This document shows, one piece after another, positions 8,112 through 14,902 of a stretch of DNA of 39,263 nucleotides; within the stretch, counting starts at the first letter, position 1; each line of letters starts with the position of its first letter. The notes below the pieces were generated by a model. It ran no database searches. It was not told the origin of the DNA and saw only the letters and a list, made by a program, of their open reading frames with translations. Source of the DNA: JBGPFS01 sp041483455 (GTDB lineage Bacteria; Chloroflexota; Limnocylindria; Limnocylindrales; CSP1-4); assembly GCA_041483455.1 (NCBI GenBank), contig JBGPFS010000002.1, forward strand, positions 1 to 39,263, read 5' to 3'. The translations under genes were made by a program, and so were the position numbers.

Positions 8112-8720
8112 CTACCAGCGTTCCTCGTGGACGATCTCGGCGAGCGGCCGGCGGCCGGCCGGGCGGTTCGGGGCCCGGAGCTTCTCGGGGTCCGCCGGGT
8201 AGCCGAACGAGAGCAGGAACTCGCAGTGGCGGCCGGCCGGGTAGCCGAGGAGCCGACGGACGAGATCGTGATCGTAGACCGTCGCCGGACAACTCCCGAT
8301 CCCGAGCTCCCACGCGACCAGCATCATGTTCTCGGCGGCCTGTCCCAGGTCGAACAGGATCGAGAGGGGAGCGTCGGCGACCGCCGGATCCGGCGTCACC
8401 AGGGCGACGGCGACGGCGGCCCCGGCGAGGTGTCCGGCGTAGGGTCCCACGGCGGCCAGCTCGGCGAGGTGGCCGCGCTCGCGACAGACGACGAAGTCCC
8501 AGCGCTGGAGGTTCTTCGAGCTGCCCGCTCGCCGGCCGGCGTTGAGGATGCGCTCGAGGTGCTCCGCCGCGAGCGGTCGGTCGGCGAAGGTCCGGACGGC
8601 GCGCTTGGCCTGGATCGCCTCCCAGGCCGATCCTCGCGTTCGGGCAGGCTTCTCGGTCTGGGTCGCCGTTCGCGCCTCGGTCTGCGCCCCCGTCGATCCG
8701 CCGGTCCGGGAGCCGGTCAT
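8112..8720 (-). CDS. Nitroreductase-family FMN-dependent oxidoreductase
   Basis: A 202-aa protein. After a 30-residue Thr/Arg-rich lead it shows the family start AWEAIQAKRAVRTFADRPL, the FMN-phosphate-binding Arg cluster, then GRRAGSSKNLQRWDFVVC and the central DLGQAAENMMLVAWELGIGSCPATVYD. The end LLSFGYPADPEKL is typical. Such enzymes reduce nitro groups, quinones or enones with NAD(P)H; the physiological substrate is not evident. The ATG overlaps the stop of the alpha/beta hydrolase gene (ATGA), so the two are coupled. The stop lies 4 nt from the convergent DUF4032 gene. The true start could be later, at the end of the low-complexity lead. Confidence 0.85.
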   Translation of the reverse strand: MTGSRTGGSTGAQTEARTATQTEKPARTRGSAWEAIQAKRAVRTFADRPLAAEHLERILNAGRRAGSSKNLQRWDFVVCRERGHLAELAAVGPYAGHLAGAAVAVALVTPDPAVADAPLSILFDLGQAAENMMLVAWELGIGSCPATVYDHDLVRRLLGYPAGRHCEFLLSFGYPADPEKLRAPNRPAGRRPLAEIVHEERW

Positions 8721-9775
8721 GGCTCGGCCGATGCGCCCAGGACCGCCGCCGCGACGTTGGTCGCCCGGTCGCCCACGAGTGACTCTTCAGGCTCCGCGAG
8801 GCGGGCCGAGGGGGTGGCCGCCGCGACGTCACCGGCGACGTCGGGGTCGAGCGGGCCGCCGAGCTCTCGGGCCAGGAACCGGGCGACCGTCCGTCGGTAG
8901 ATGGGATCCTCATACAGCCAGGTGTGGCGGCCGCCGGCCACGATCAGCGTCTCGATCGGAGGCGCGTCGGCGTCGTCGCGCCGGGAGGCCCGGGCGGCCG
9001 CCTCCAGGATCGCCAGATGGCGGGGCGGCATGACCTCGTCGAGTTCGCCGTGGATGAGCAGGATCGGGCCGCGATACCGGCCGATGGCGTGCCGGGCGCT
9101 GATCGCCCGGACGGCGTGGCCGCGAGGCTGCACGAACACGCGGGTCGTGAGCCAGGCGAGCGGGTGGGCCACCAGGTCCGGGATCGGGAGCCGCGCCAGC
9201 CGGAAGGTCTGGTGGACCAGGAGGCGAGGATCCGATGGCGTCGCGACGCTGACCAGGGCGGCCACCCGCGGATCGGCAGCCGCGGCCAGGATCGCCCCGA
9301 TCCCACCCATCGAGTGACCCAGGATCGCACCGCGCGTCACCTCGGGACGGGCGAGCAAAGCGTCGAAGGCCGCCTCGGCGTCGGCCCCGTACTCGCCGCC
9401 GCTCACGGGCAGGGCCTCCGCCGGATTGGCGCCGTGGCCGCGCACGTCGAACGTCAGGCAGTGGAACCCGGCCGCGTGGAGAAGCCGGATGTTCGGGAGC
9501 GTCCGGTCGCGGGCCGAATCCCAACCGTGGACCAGGAGGACGCCCGGTCCGGGCTTCCCGCCGTTGGCGGGGATGAACCAGGCCGGCAGCAGACCGGCGG
9601 GCGACGACACCATCGTCTCCTCGAACGGCAACCCGAGGTCGGCCGGATCCTTGAGGGGCGGGCGCCGGCGCGGGAAACCCGCCCGCTCGCGGTAGACGTG
9701 GGCGAATCGGACGGCGAGGGCGACCGGCGCGGCGACGAGAGCGGCGACGGCGCCGGCACGACGCAAGGTGCTCAC
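8717..9775 (-). CDS. Membrane-anchored or exported alpha/beta hydrolase
   Basis: A 352-aa serine hydrolase. Residues 8-26 form a hydrophobic segment (signal anchor or signal peptide) before the alpha/beta fold. The oxyanion region is LLVHGWDSARD, the nucleophile elbow GHSMGG (Ser155), the acid probably in HGELDEVMPP and the base His in GGRHTW. The LLPAWFIP and TFDVRGHG stretches resemble S9/dipeptidyl-peptidase-like esterases. The GTG start is set by homology and by a promoter: TTGACA at 9810-9805, a 17-nt spacer, TCCCAT, then 6 nt to the GTG. The C-terminal 30 residues are Ala-rich and disordered. It is the first gene of a two-gene unit with the nitroreductase. Confidence 0.85.
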   Translation of the reverse strand: MSTLRRAGAVAALVAAPVALAVRFAHVYRERAGFPRRRPPLKDPADLGLPFEETMVSSPAGLLPAWFIPANGGKPGPGVLLVHGWDSARDRTLPNIRLLHAAGFHCLTFDVRGHGANPAEALPVSGGEYGADAEAAFDALLARPEVTRGAILGHSMGGIGAILAAAADPRVAALVSVATPSDPRLLVHQTFRLARLPIPDLVAHPLAWLTTRVFVQPRGHAVRAISARHAIGRYRGPILLIHGELDEVMPPRHLAILEAAARASRRDDADAPPIETLIVAGGRHTWLYEDPIYRRTVARFLARELGGPLDPDVAGDVAAATPSARLAEPEESLVGDRATNVAAAVLGASAEP

Positions 9776-9781
9776 GACCGA

Positions 9782-9810
9782 ATGGGACGACGGACGGGCG
9801 GCCCTGTCAA
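9782..9810 (-). promoter_or_regulatory. Leaderless promoter of the hydrolase-nitroreductase unit
   Basis: A consensus -35, TTGACA (9810-9805), is followed by a 17-nt spacer, TCCCAT (9787-9782), 6 nt and the GTG at 9775. It faces the J-domain promoter. Confidence 0.5.
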
Positions 9811-9838
9811 GCGGCCCGCCGTCTCGGGGCTCGGCCGC

Positions 9839-9844
9839 TAGACT
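9839..9844 (+). promoter_or_regulatory. -10 element of a leaderless promoter (J-domain gene)
   Basis: TAGACT is followed by CGGAGG and the GTG at 9851. The 6-nt gap matches the window's leaderless pattern, although GGAGG directly before the GTG is too close to act as a normal ribosome binding site. Confidence 0.5.
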
Positions 9845-9850
9845 CGGAGG

Positions 9851-10624
9851 GTGACCAGACGCGATCCCTACGAGGTCCTCGGCCTCGGGCCCGGCGCCGC
9901 GCCGGCGGCGGTCAAGGCCGCCTGGCGACGGCTGGCCCGCCGACACCATCCGGACCTGACCGGAGGAGATCCGGCGGCGGCCCGGATGGCGACCCGGCGG
10001 ATGGCCGAGATCAATGCCGCGTACCAGGCGCTCCGCGAAGGCGGTCCGGCGCTCCACGACCGCGCCGCGCGGGCGGCCGGCGACGTCGACGCGCAGCCCG
10101 GTCCGCCCGGGCGCGGAGGGGCCCGGGGCGGTCGGGCCGGGGCGCCGCCGCGGGCCAGCGCGATGCCTCAGCCCAAGCCCGGCCGTCCGGTGACCGCCCG
10201 GCTCGACACGAGCGGGTTCCTTCACCAGCGCAACCGGACCACGACGACGCCCGGCGACCAGCGCGGGCGCCCGGTGGGGCCGGCCCCGGTCCGGAGGCGG
10301 GCGGAGAATGGCCCGCGTCGGGCGTCGGATCCGAACGGGCCGCTCATCCGCTCCCGGGTCCGGCGCTTCCGCCCGCCGGTCGCCCCGAGCCTCGAGGTCG
10401 CGACGGCGACGGTCATCCCGTTCGGGAAGTTCCACGGCCACACGCTCGGCCAGATCGCGGGCTTCGAGCCGTCCTACATCGACTGGGTCTCGGGAACGAT
10501 CACCCGGGATCCGGATCTCGTGGCTGCGGCCCGGGTCGTCCGCGGTGAGCTGGACCGACGCGGCGTCATCCGGCGCGCGCGAGTCACCGTTCCGGGCTCG
10601 CTTCCGGATCCCACCGGTCCATAG
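9851..10624 (+). CDS. J-domain protein with C-terminal DUF3820/ExoX-C-like module
   Basis: A 257-aa protein. Residues 4 to about 65 are a DnaJ domain with the HPD motif (RRHHPDLTGG) flanked by AAWRRLAR and AEINAAYQAL, so it should stimulate an Hsp70 ATPase. Residues about 70-185 are Pro/Arg/Gly-rich and probably disordered. Residues about 190-245 (IPFGKFHGHTLGQIAGFEPSYIDWV) resemble the small module at the end of ExoX-like exonucleases and in DUF3820 proteins (FGKYKGK-type). It has no Gly/Phe region, zinc finger or DnaJ C-terminal domain, so it is a specialised co-chaperone, not DnaJ itself. The GTG start follows a leaderless promoter. Confidence 0.8.
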   Translation: MTRRDPYEVLGLGPGAAPAAVKAAWRRLARRHHPDLTGGDPAAARMATRRMAEINAAYQALREGGPALHDRAARAAGDVDAQPGPPGRGGARGGRAGAPPRASAMPQPKPGRPVTARLDTSGFLHQRNRTTTTPGDQRGRPVGPAPVRRRAENGPRRASDPNGPLIRSRVRRFRPPVAPSLEVATATVIPFGKFHGHTLGQIAGFEPSYIDWVSGTITRDPDLVAAARVVRGELDRRGVIRRARVTVPGSLPDPTGP

Positions 10625-11025
10625 GGCCCCGGGACAGGACCGCTGGTCGGGCGCGGCCCGTGGAAGACGGACCGCTCCCGATGATGAGACCTGCCGTCGA
10701 GCGCGGATCCGGGCCTGTCGGCCGATCGCTCATGGTCACTCGGCTCGTGGGCCGACGGTCGGTCGCCTCTTCGGCCAGCCCGGAAGCGTTCCCGGCTGGT
10801 CCTGAACATCGAGGTTCGGACGACCTTCGGTCCCGTGGCCGACGCCCCAGGTGGATCCCGGGCCGCGTCGACGGCATGGCGGAACCGTACGCTCGATCCG
10901 GCGCCCCGGGCCATGGCGAACTGGTCCCGTTGTCGCCCCGTCGAAGGTGAGGCGCACCGGCGCACCGAACGGGACCCTCGTACCACTCGACGGCAGGGTC
11001 ACCGGAGGGGCCGTAGACTCGACCC
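10625..11025. other. 401-nt intergenic stretch without a convincing gene
   Basis: No reading frame here has recognisable domains, a ribosome binding site or the codon bias of the neighbours. Frames on both strands give Arg/Pro/Ser-rich products. A weak CGGTCC...GGACCG inverted repeat at the left edge could end transcription of the J-domain gene. The right edge holds the lipoprotein promoter. Confidence 0.5.
11014..11019 (+). promoter_or_regulatory. -10 element of a leaderless promoter (lipoprotein gene)
   Basis: TAGACT, then CGACCC, then the ATG at 11026: the 6-nt spacing of the window's leaderless class. Confidence 0.5.
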
Positions 11026-11619
11026 ATGTCCGCCGACCGCGCCGCCGCCCGCAGCGCTCGTCTCGCGCTCCTGTTCGCCGCGATCGTCCTCGTCAGCGCC
11101 TGTGGGTCCGCCGCGACGTCCTTCGATCCGACGAGCGCCTGCGGCGGGGCGGAGGAGCAGCGGATGCCGGGCGCCTACCCGGACCTGGAGGCGACCATCC
11201 CGACCGCCCTCGACGGCGTGGCGGCCGATGCCCGCGACTCGGGTCGCTTCTGCGCCGAGCGCAGCCTCGGCTCGCTCTGGGAGCGAGGCATCCGGGAGGC
11301 GCGCTTCGCGGGTGGGACGTGGCCCGGCACGAACGGCGCCGGGCTCTCACTGGTCATGTTCGAAGCCGACGGGCTGACCCCGGATGCGCTCTTCGCCTCC
11401 TATGAGGCGGGGGCCCGGGCATCGGCAAAGGTCCGGAACGTCACGACCAGCCGGCCGACCGTGGCCGGGTCCACGGGCTTCCGGCTCGACGCGATCAACG
11501 GCGACTTCCGACAGGTGGTCGTCATCTGGCCGGGCGACCGGGACGGACGGGTCCGGGTCGTCCTGGCCTCGGACCTCGCCGAGGACCGGGTCCAGGCGGC
11601 CATCGCCGCCTTCCACTGA
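11026..11619 (+). CDS. Putative secreted lipoprotein of unknown function
   Basis: A 197-aa protein with a classical lipoprotein signal: basic start MSADRAAARSAR, hydrophobic LALLFAAIVLVSA and lipobox VSAC, so Cys26 is the probable lipidated residue. The mature part has two more Cys (in TSACGG and RFCAER) that could form a disulfide. The rest alternates helix and strand (GLSLVMFEADGLTPDALFASYEAGARAS; GSTGFRLDAINGDFRQVVVIWPGDRDGRVRVVLAS) and resembles small periplasmic or surface domains without a named family that I recognise. It is transcribed from its own leaderless promoter, just before the mutase gene. Confidence 0.75.
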   Translation: MSADRAAARSARLALLFAAIVLVSACGSAATSFDPTSACGGAEEQRMPGAYPDLEATIPTALDGVAADARDSGRFCAERSLGSLWERGIREARFAGGTWPGTNGAGLSLVMFEADGLTPDALFASYEAGARASAKVRNVTTSRPTVAGSTGFRLDAINGDFRQVVVIWPGDRDGRVRVVLASDLAEDRVQAAIAAFH

Positions 11620-11633
11620 CGGCCGCCGGGCGC

Positions 11634-11639
11634 TAGAGT
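11634..11639 (+). promoter_or_regulatory. -10 element of a leaderless promoter (mutase large subunit)
   Basis: TAGAGT, then CGCGCC, then the ATG at 11646. The promoter lies within the 26-nt gap after the lipoprotein gene, so there is no room for a cobalamin riboswitch. Confidence 0.5.
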
Positions 11640-11645
11640 CGCGCC

Positions 11646-13409
11646 ATGACCTGGTCCGCCCGCCGACGCGCCTGGGAGGCCGGTCGCCTCCGCCCGGCGC
11701 TGGATCGCGCGCCAGAGCGGCGGACCCGCTTTTCGACGATCAGCGATGTCGAGGTGAGCCGGCTCTACGGGCCATGGGACTGGACCGCGAGTGGCCCCGC
11801 CGGAGAGCCGCTGGGGCCGGGCGGACCCACGGCGGTCGACCACCTCGGCGACGCGCTGCGGGCCGGACGCTGGGACGACTTCGACCCGCTCCGCGACATC
11901 GGGCTGCCGGGCGAGCCGCCGTTCACCCGCGGGATCCACCCCAGCGGCTACCGTTCGCGCCTCTGGACGATGCGGATGTTCGCCGGGTTCGGCGCCGCCG
12001 AGGACACGAACGCCCGGTTCCGGCAGCTGCTCGCAGCCGGCCAGACCGGCCTGTCGATCGCCTACGACATGCCGACCCTGTACGGCTACGACACGGACGA
12101 TCCCGAGGCCGAGGGCGAGTTCGGGACGTGCGGCGTCGCCGTGAGCAGCCTGGCCGACATGGAGGTCCTCCTCGACGGCCTGCCCCTCGACCGGGTCAGC
12201 ACCTCGATGACGATCAACTCGCCGGCCGCGCCGATCTGGGCGATGTACATCGCGGCGGCCGAGAAGCGCGGCTTCCCGCGGGCCGCCCTGGAGGGCACCA
12301 CCCAGAACGACATCCTCAAGGAGTTCGTGGCCCAGAAGGAGTTCCTGTTCCCCCCCGGCCCGTCACTCCGCCTGGTGACCGACACGATCGAGTTCGGGAC
12401 CCGGGAGCTGCCTCGCTGGAACACGATCTCGATCAGCGGCTACCACATCCGCGAGGCGGGCTCGACGGCGGTCCAGGAGCTGGCCTTCACGATCGCCGAC
12501 GGGATGGCCTACGTCGAGGCGGCCCTCCGCCGCGGCCTCCGGATCGACGAGTTCGCGCCCCGGCTGAGCTTCTTCTTCAACAGCCACAACGACTTCTTCG
12601 AGGAGATCGCCAAGTTCCGGGCGGCCCGGCGGATCTGGTTCCGCCTGATGACCGAGCGCTACCGGGCGGAGAACGAGCGATCGACCTGGCTGCGCTTCCA
12701 CACCCAGACCGCGGGCGTCAGCCTGACCGCCCAGCAGCCGCTCAACAACCTGACCCGGGTGGCGATCCAGGCGCTGGCTGCGGTGCTGGGCGGGACCCAG
12801 TCGCTCCACACCGACGCCTACGACGAAGCGTGGGCGGTCCCGTCGGCCGAGGCGGCGCTCCTCGCCCTGCGCCAGCAGCAGGTGATCGCCGAGGAGACCG
12901 GCGTGGCGGCGACGATCGACCCCCTCGGCGGCTCGTGGTTCGTCGAGCGGCTGACGAACGAGACCGAGCGGGCCGTCTGGCGCTACCTCGACGAGATCGA
13001 TCGCCGGGGCGGGATGGTCGCGGCGATCGCCGAGGGCTACCCGCAGCGCGAGATCGCCGATGCCGCCTATCGCTTCCAGCGCGAGCTGGATGCGGGCGAG
13101 CGGACCGTCGTCGGGGTGAACCGCCACGTCGATCCGGAGGAGGTCCTGCAGATCCCGCTCCTCCAGGTATCCGAGACGTCGCTTCGGACCCAGCTCGCCC
13201 GCCTCGAGCGGACCCGGCGCGAGCGGGACGGAGCCGCAGTCGGGGCGGCCCTCGCGCGGCTGCGCGACCTGGCGGCGCGCCCTGAGAGCTCGGAGACGAA
13301 CCTGATGCCCCCGCTCATCGAGTGCGCCCGGACCTACGCCACCCTGGGCGAGATCTGCGGCGTCTTCCGTGCGGTCTTCGGGGAGTACCGGGAGCCGGTC
13401 GCCGTCTGA
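11646..13409 (+). CDS. icmA: B12-dependent acyl-CoA mutase large subunit, isobutyryl-CoA mutase-like
   Basis: A 587-aa TIM-barrel subunit without the cobalamin-binding domain, as in split mutases (IcmA, HcmA, archaeal McmA1). Family blocks are plain: FTRGIHPSGYRSRLWTM, STSMTINSPAAP, TQNDILKEF, WNTISISGYHIREAG (His267, equal to His244 of methylmalonyl-CoA mutase), HTQTAGVSLTAQQPLNN and LGGTQSLHTDAYDEA. At the two specificity positions it has Phe112 (Tyr89 in MCM) and Gln230 (Arg207 in MCM). The 118-residue spacing between them equals that in MCM, and the spacing to His267 also matches. Phe/Gln is the published isobutyryl-CoA mutase pair, so the likely reaction is isobutyryl-CoA to n-butyryl-CoA in the cytoplasm. 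The small subunit and chaperone lie at 19265-20747. Confidence 0.85.
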   Translation: MTWSARRRAWEAGRLRPALDRAPERRTRFSTISDVEVSRLYGPWDWTASGPAGEPLGPGGPTAVDHLGDALRAGRWDDFDPLRDIGLPGEPPFTRGIHPSGYRSRLWTMRMFAGFGAAEDTNARFRQLLAAGQTGLSIAYDMPTLYGYDTDDPEAEGEFGTCGVAVSSLADMEVLLDGLPLDRVSTSMTINSPAAPIWAMYIAAAEKRGFPRAALEGTTQNDILKEFVAQKEFLFPPGPSLRLVTDTIEFGTRELPRWNTISISGYHIREAGSTAVQELAFTIADGMAYVEAALRRGLRIDEFAPRLSFFFNSHNDFFEEIAKFRAARRIWFRLMTERYRAENERSTWLRFHTQTAGVSLTAQQPLNNLTRVAIQALAAVLGGTQSLHTDAYDEAWAVPSAEAALLALRQQQVIAEETGVAATIDPLGGSWFVERLTNETERAVWRYLDEIDRRGGMVAAIAEGYPQREIADAAYRFQRELDAGERTVVGVNRHVDPEEVLQIPLLQVSETSLRTQLARLERTRRERDGAAVGAALARLRDLAARPESSETNLMPPLIECARTYATLGEICGVFRAVFGEYREPVAV

Positions 13410-13460
13410 CGGCCCGGAGACGGCGCCCGGTCGCCGGACCCCGACAGCCTCGCGGCCGAC

Positions 13461-13497
13461 TACCATCGGGGTCCGCGGTCGCGGCCAGCAGGAGGAG
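13461..13497 (+). promoter_or_regulatory. Promoter -10 and ribosome binding site of the DinB-like gene
   Basis: TACCAT at 13461-13466 is followed by a leader of about 27 nt and AGGAGGAG ending 3 nt before the ATG at 13501. Unlike most units here, this one has a conventional leader with a strong Shine-Dalgarno sequence. Confidence 0.4.
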
Positions 13498-13500
13498 CCC

Positions 13501-13980
13501 ATGTACCTCGATGCCCTGTCGTTCCTCGAAGACGAGCGTGAGGCCTGGCGTCCCTACGAGGCGCTCGATGGACTCTCCGACGCCCGGCTCGCGCTGCCGC
13601 TCGAAGCGGCTCACGGCTGGTCCGGGCGGGACCTGATGGGTCACCTGACCGCCTGGCTCGAGCACTCGCTCACGGTCGCCCGCGAACTCGCCGTCGGCGA
13701 GACGAGCGCGGCGAAGGCGCACGGCGACGCCGACTGGCAGGCCCGCGGCGACCAGATCAACGACGAGCTGCTGGCGGCCTGGCGAGCGCTCCCGATGGAT
13801 GAGGTCCGGCGCCGCTTCCGAAGCGTACCGGGCGAGTTACGCGGCTACCTGACGGTCGTGCCCGAGGCGCGCTGGATCAAGAGCGCCGAGTACGAGGAGT
13901 TCTTCCTGGACGAGACGATCGACCACTACGCCGGCCACCTCGCCGATCTGGCCGCGGTCCTCGGGACGACCGCCGGCTGA
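13501..13980 (+). CDS. DinB/ClbS-like four-helix protein
   Basis: A 159-aa protein of the DinB/YfiT-like fold. Helix signatures: LEDEREAWRPYEAL, then WSGRDLMGHLTAWLEHSLTVARELA, and near the end DETIDHYAGHLADLAAVLG. The His in GHLTAW and the two in HYAGH fit the metal triad of the superfamily. Members include bacillithiol/mycothiol-dependent transferases, colibactin-resistance ClbS and many unknowns. Specificity cannot be assigned. The ATG is fixed by AGGAGGAG just upstream. The gene ends at a strong hairpin facing the thioredoxin gene. Confidence 0.78.
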   Translation: MYLDALSFLEDEREAWRPYEALDGLSDARLALPLEAAHGWSGRDLMGHLTAWLEHSLTVARELAVGETSAAKAHGDADWQARGDQINDELLAAWRALPMDEVRRRFRSVPGELRGYLTVVPEARWIKSAEYEEFFLDETIDHYAGHLADLAAVLGTTAG

Positions 13981-13990
13981 AGCCGGGAAT

Positions 13991-14021
13991 CACGAGACCC
14001 CGGACGGCCCGGGGTCTCGTG
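13991..14021. terminator. Strong bidirectional hairpin between convergent genes
   Basis: A perfect 13-bp inverted repeat CACGAGACCCCGG / CCGGGGTCTCGTG with a 5-nt loop sits between the DinB-like gene (+) and the thioredoxin gene (-). It is followed by a G-run on the plus strand; there is no T tract, so it would act by stem stability or with a factor. Confidence 0.75.
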
Positions 14022-14046
14022 GGGGGGAGGAGGAGCGGGGAAGGGG

Positions 14047-14388
14047 TCAGACGGCCGGCTTGACGAATTCGGCCAGCCCGAACTGCTGCTCGAGCTGCTC
14101 CATCGGCCGGAAGCCGACGACGCCCTGCGGCTGGGCGCCCGGCTTGAAGAAGGCGATGGTCGGGATGCTCATGATGTTGAACGCCCGGGACAGGCCCGGG
14201 TTCGCGTCGACGTCGACCTTGACCACGTCGACGCTGCCGTCGTACTTGGCGGCGATCTTCTCCATCTCGGGGGCGACCATCTTGCAGGGGCCGCACCAGG
14301 CCGCCCAGAAGTCGACCACGACCGGTCGGTCGCTCTTGAGGACGACCTCCTCGAAGGTCGCGTCGGTGACTGCCTTGATCTCGGCCAT
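14047..14388 (-). CDS. trxA: Thioredoxin
   Basis: A 113-aa classical thioredoxin with the active site WCGPC in VVDFWAAWCGPCKMVAPEMEKIA. The cis-Pro loop is SIPTIAFFKPG, and the third strand is VVKVDVDANPGLSRAFNI. It is a cytoplasmic disulfide reductase for enzymes such as ribonucleotide reductase and peroxiredoxins. The start MAEIKAV is chosen by homology; purine-rich GGGAGAAAGGG lies upstream. It is read in the same direction as the ArsR-like regulator 74 nt upstream and probably shares its transcript, which suggests regulation by that factor. Confidence 0.95.
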   Translation of the reverse strand: MAEIKAVTDATFEEVVLKSDRPVVVDFWAAWCGPCKMVAPEMEKIAAKYDGSVDVVKVDVDANPGLSRAFNIMSIPTIAFFKPGAQPQGVVGFRPMEQLEQQFGLAEFVKPAV

Positions 14389-14462
14389 CTGGCCCGGATC
14401 CCTTTCTCCCGCGCCGCGGGACCGTGGGCGACGGCGGCGAGCCGTCGTCCCCTCTCCGCCCG

Positions 14463-14762
14463 TCAGCGGGCGATCGTCTGGATGAGTCGGTAGGCCTCGA
14501 GGACCCGCGGGTCCGTGAGGCGATAGTAGACGGTGCTGCCCTCGCGCCGGGTGGTGACGAGCCCCGCGCTCCGGAGCACGGCGAGATGCTGGCTCATGTT
14601 GGGGACCTGGCACCCGACCACGGTCGAAAGGTCGCCGACCGAGAGCTCGCCAACGGCGAGCGACTCGAGGACGCACAGTCGCTTGGGGTCCGAGAGGGCC
14701 CGGCCGACCGCGGCAAAGCGCCGCCGATCGAGCTCGCTCGAGGTGGGGGTCTTCTCCAGCAC
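14463..14762 (-). CDS. ArsR/SmtB-family winged-helix repressor
   Basis: A 99-aa regulator: RALSDPKRLCVLESLAVGELSVGDLSTVVG, the recognition helix NMSQHLAVLRSAGLV, and the wing TTRREGSTVYYRLTD. This is a complete ArsR-type domain of normal length. The metal-binding ELCVCDL motif of ArsR/SmtB is replaced by ELSVGDL; two other Cys occur (in RLCVLE and VVGCQV), so redox or sulfur sensing is possible but unproven. It precedes thioredoxin in the same orientation. The GTG start is at 14762. Upstream lies a TGATAC and a GTTGCGCAAC palindrome (14781-14790), a candidate operator. Confidence 0.88.
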   Translation of the reverse strand: MLEKTPTSSELDRRRFAAVGRALSDPKRLCVLESLAVGELSVGDLSTVVGCQVPNMSQHLAVLRSAGLVTTRREGSTVYYRLTDPRVLEAYRLIQTIAR

Positions 14763-14780
14763 GAACCGACGGTATCACGA

Positions 14781-14790
14781 GTTGCGCAAC
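14781..14790. promoter_or_regulatory. Candidate operator upstream of arsR-like/trxA
   Basis: GTTGCGCAAC is a perfect 10-bp palindrome, and a further CGCAA four bases on makes a second inverted pair with TTGCG. It lies 19-28 nt before the regulator's GTG, just upstream of a TGATAC -10 candidate, a usual place for autorepression by ArsR-type proteins. Confidence 0.35.
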
Positions 14791-14890
14791 CACGCAAGTC
14801 TACGTCGCGGACGGCGCGGCGTCGGTCCGGGCGAGGGTGCCGGCGAGCCCAGGGCGCCGCGGCAGGTCCGGTCACGAGGGGGTCGTCTGC

Positions 14891-14896
14891 GATACT
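14891..14896 (+). promoter_or_regulatory. -10 element of a leaderless promoter (threonine dehydratase)
   Basis: GATACT, then GCGCCG, then the ATG at 14903: the 6-nt spacing of the leaderless class, with G in the first hexamer position. Confidence 0.42.
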
Positions 14897-14902
14897 GCGC
14901 CG

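Noticed and set aside
10584..11027. Overlapping frames on both strands in the gap after the J-domain gene
   Set aside because: No domain, no codon bias matching neighbours and no translation signals; products are Arg/Pro/Ser-rich.
11604..11645. Search for a cobalamin riboswitch upstream of the B12-dependent mutase
   Set aside because: The gap is only 26 nt and contains a leaderless-type promoter; there is no room for an aptamer. The 41-nt gap at 19224-19264 is also too short.
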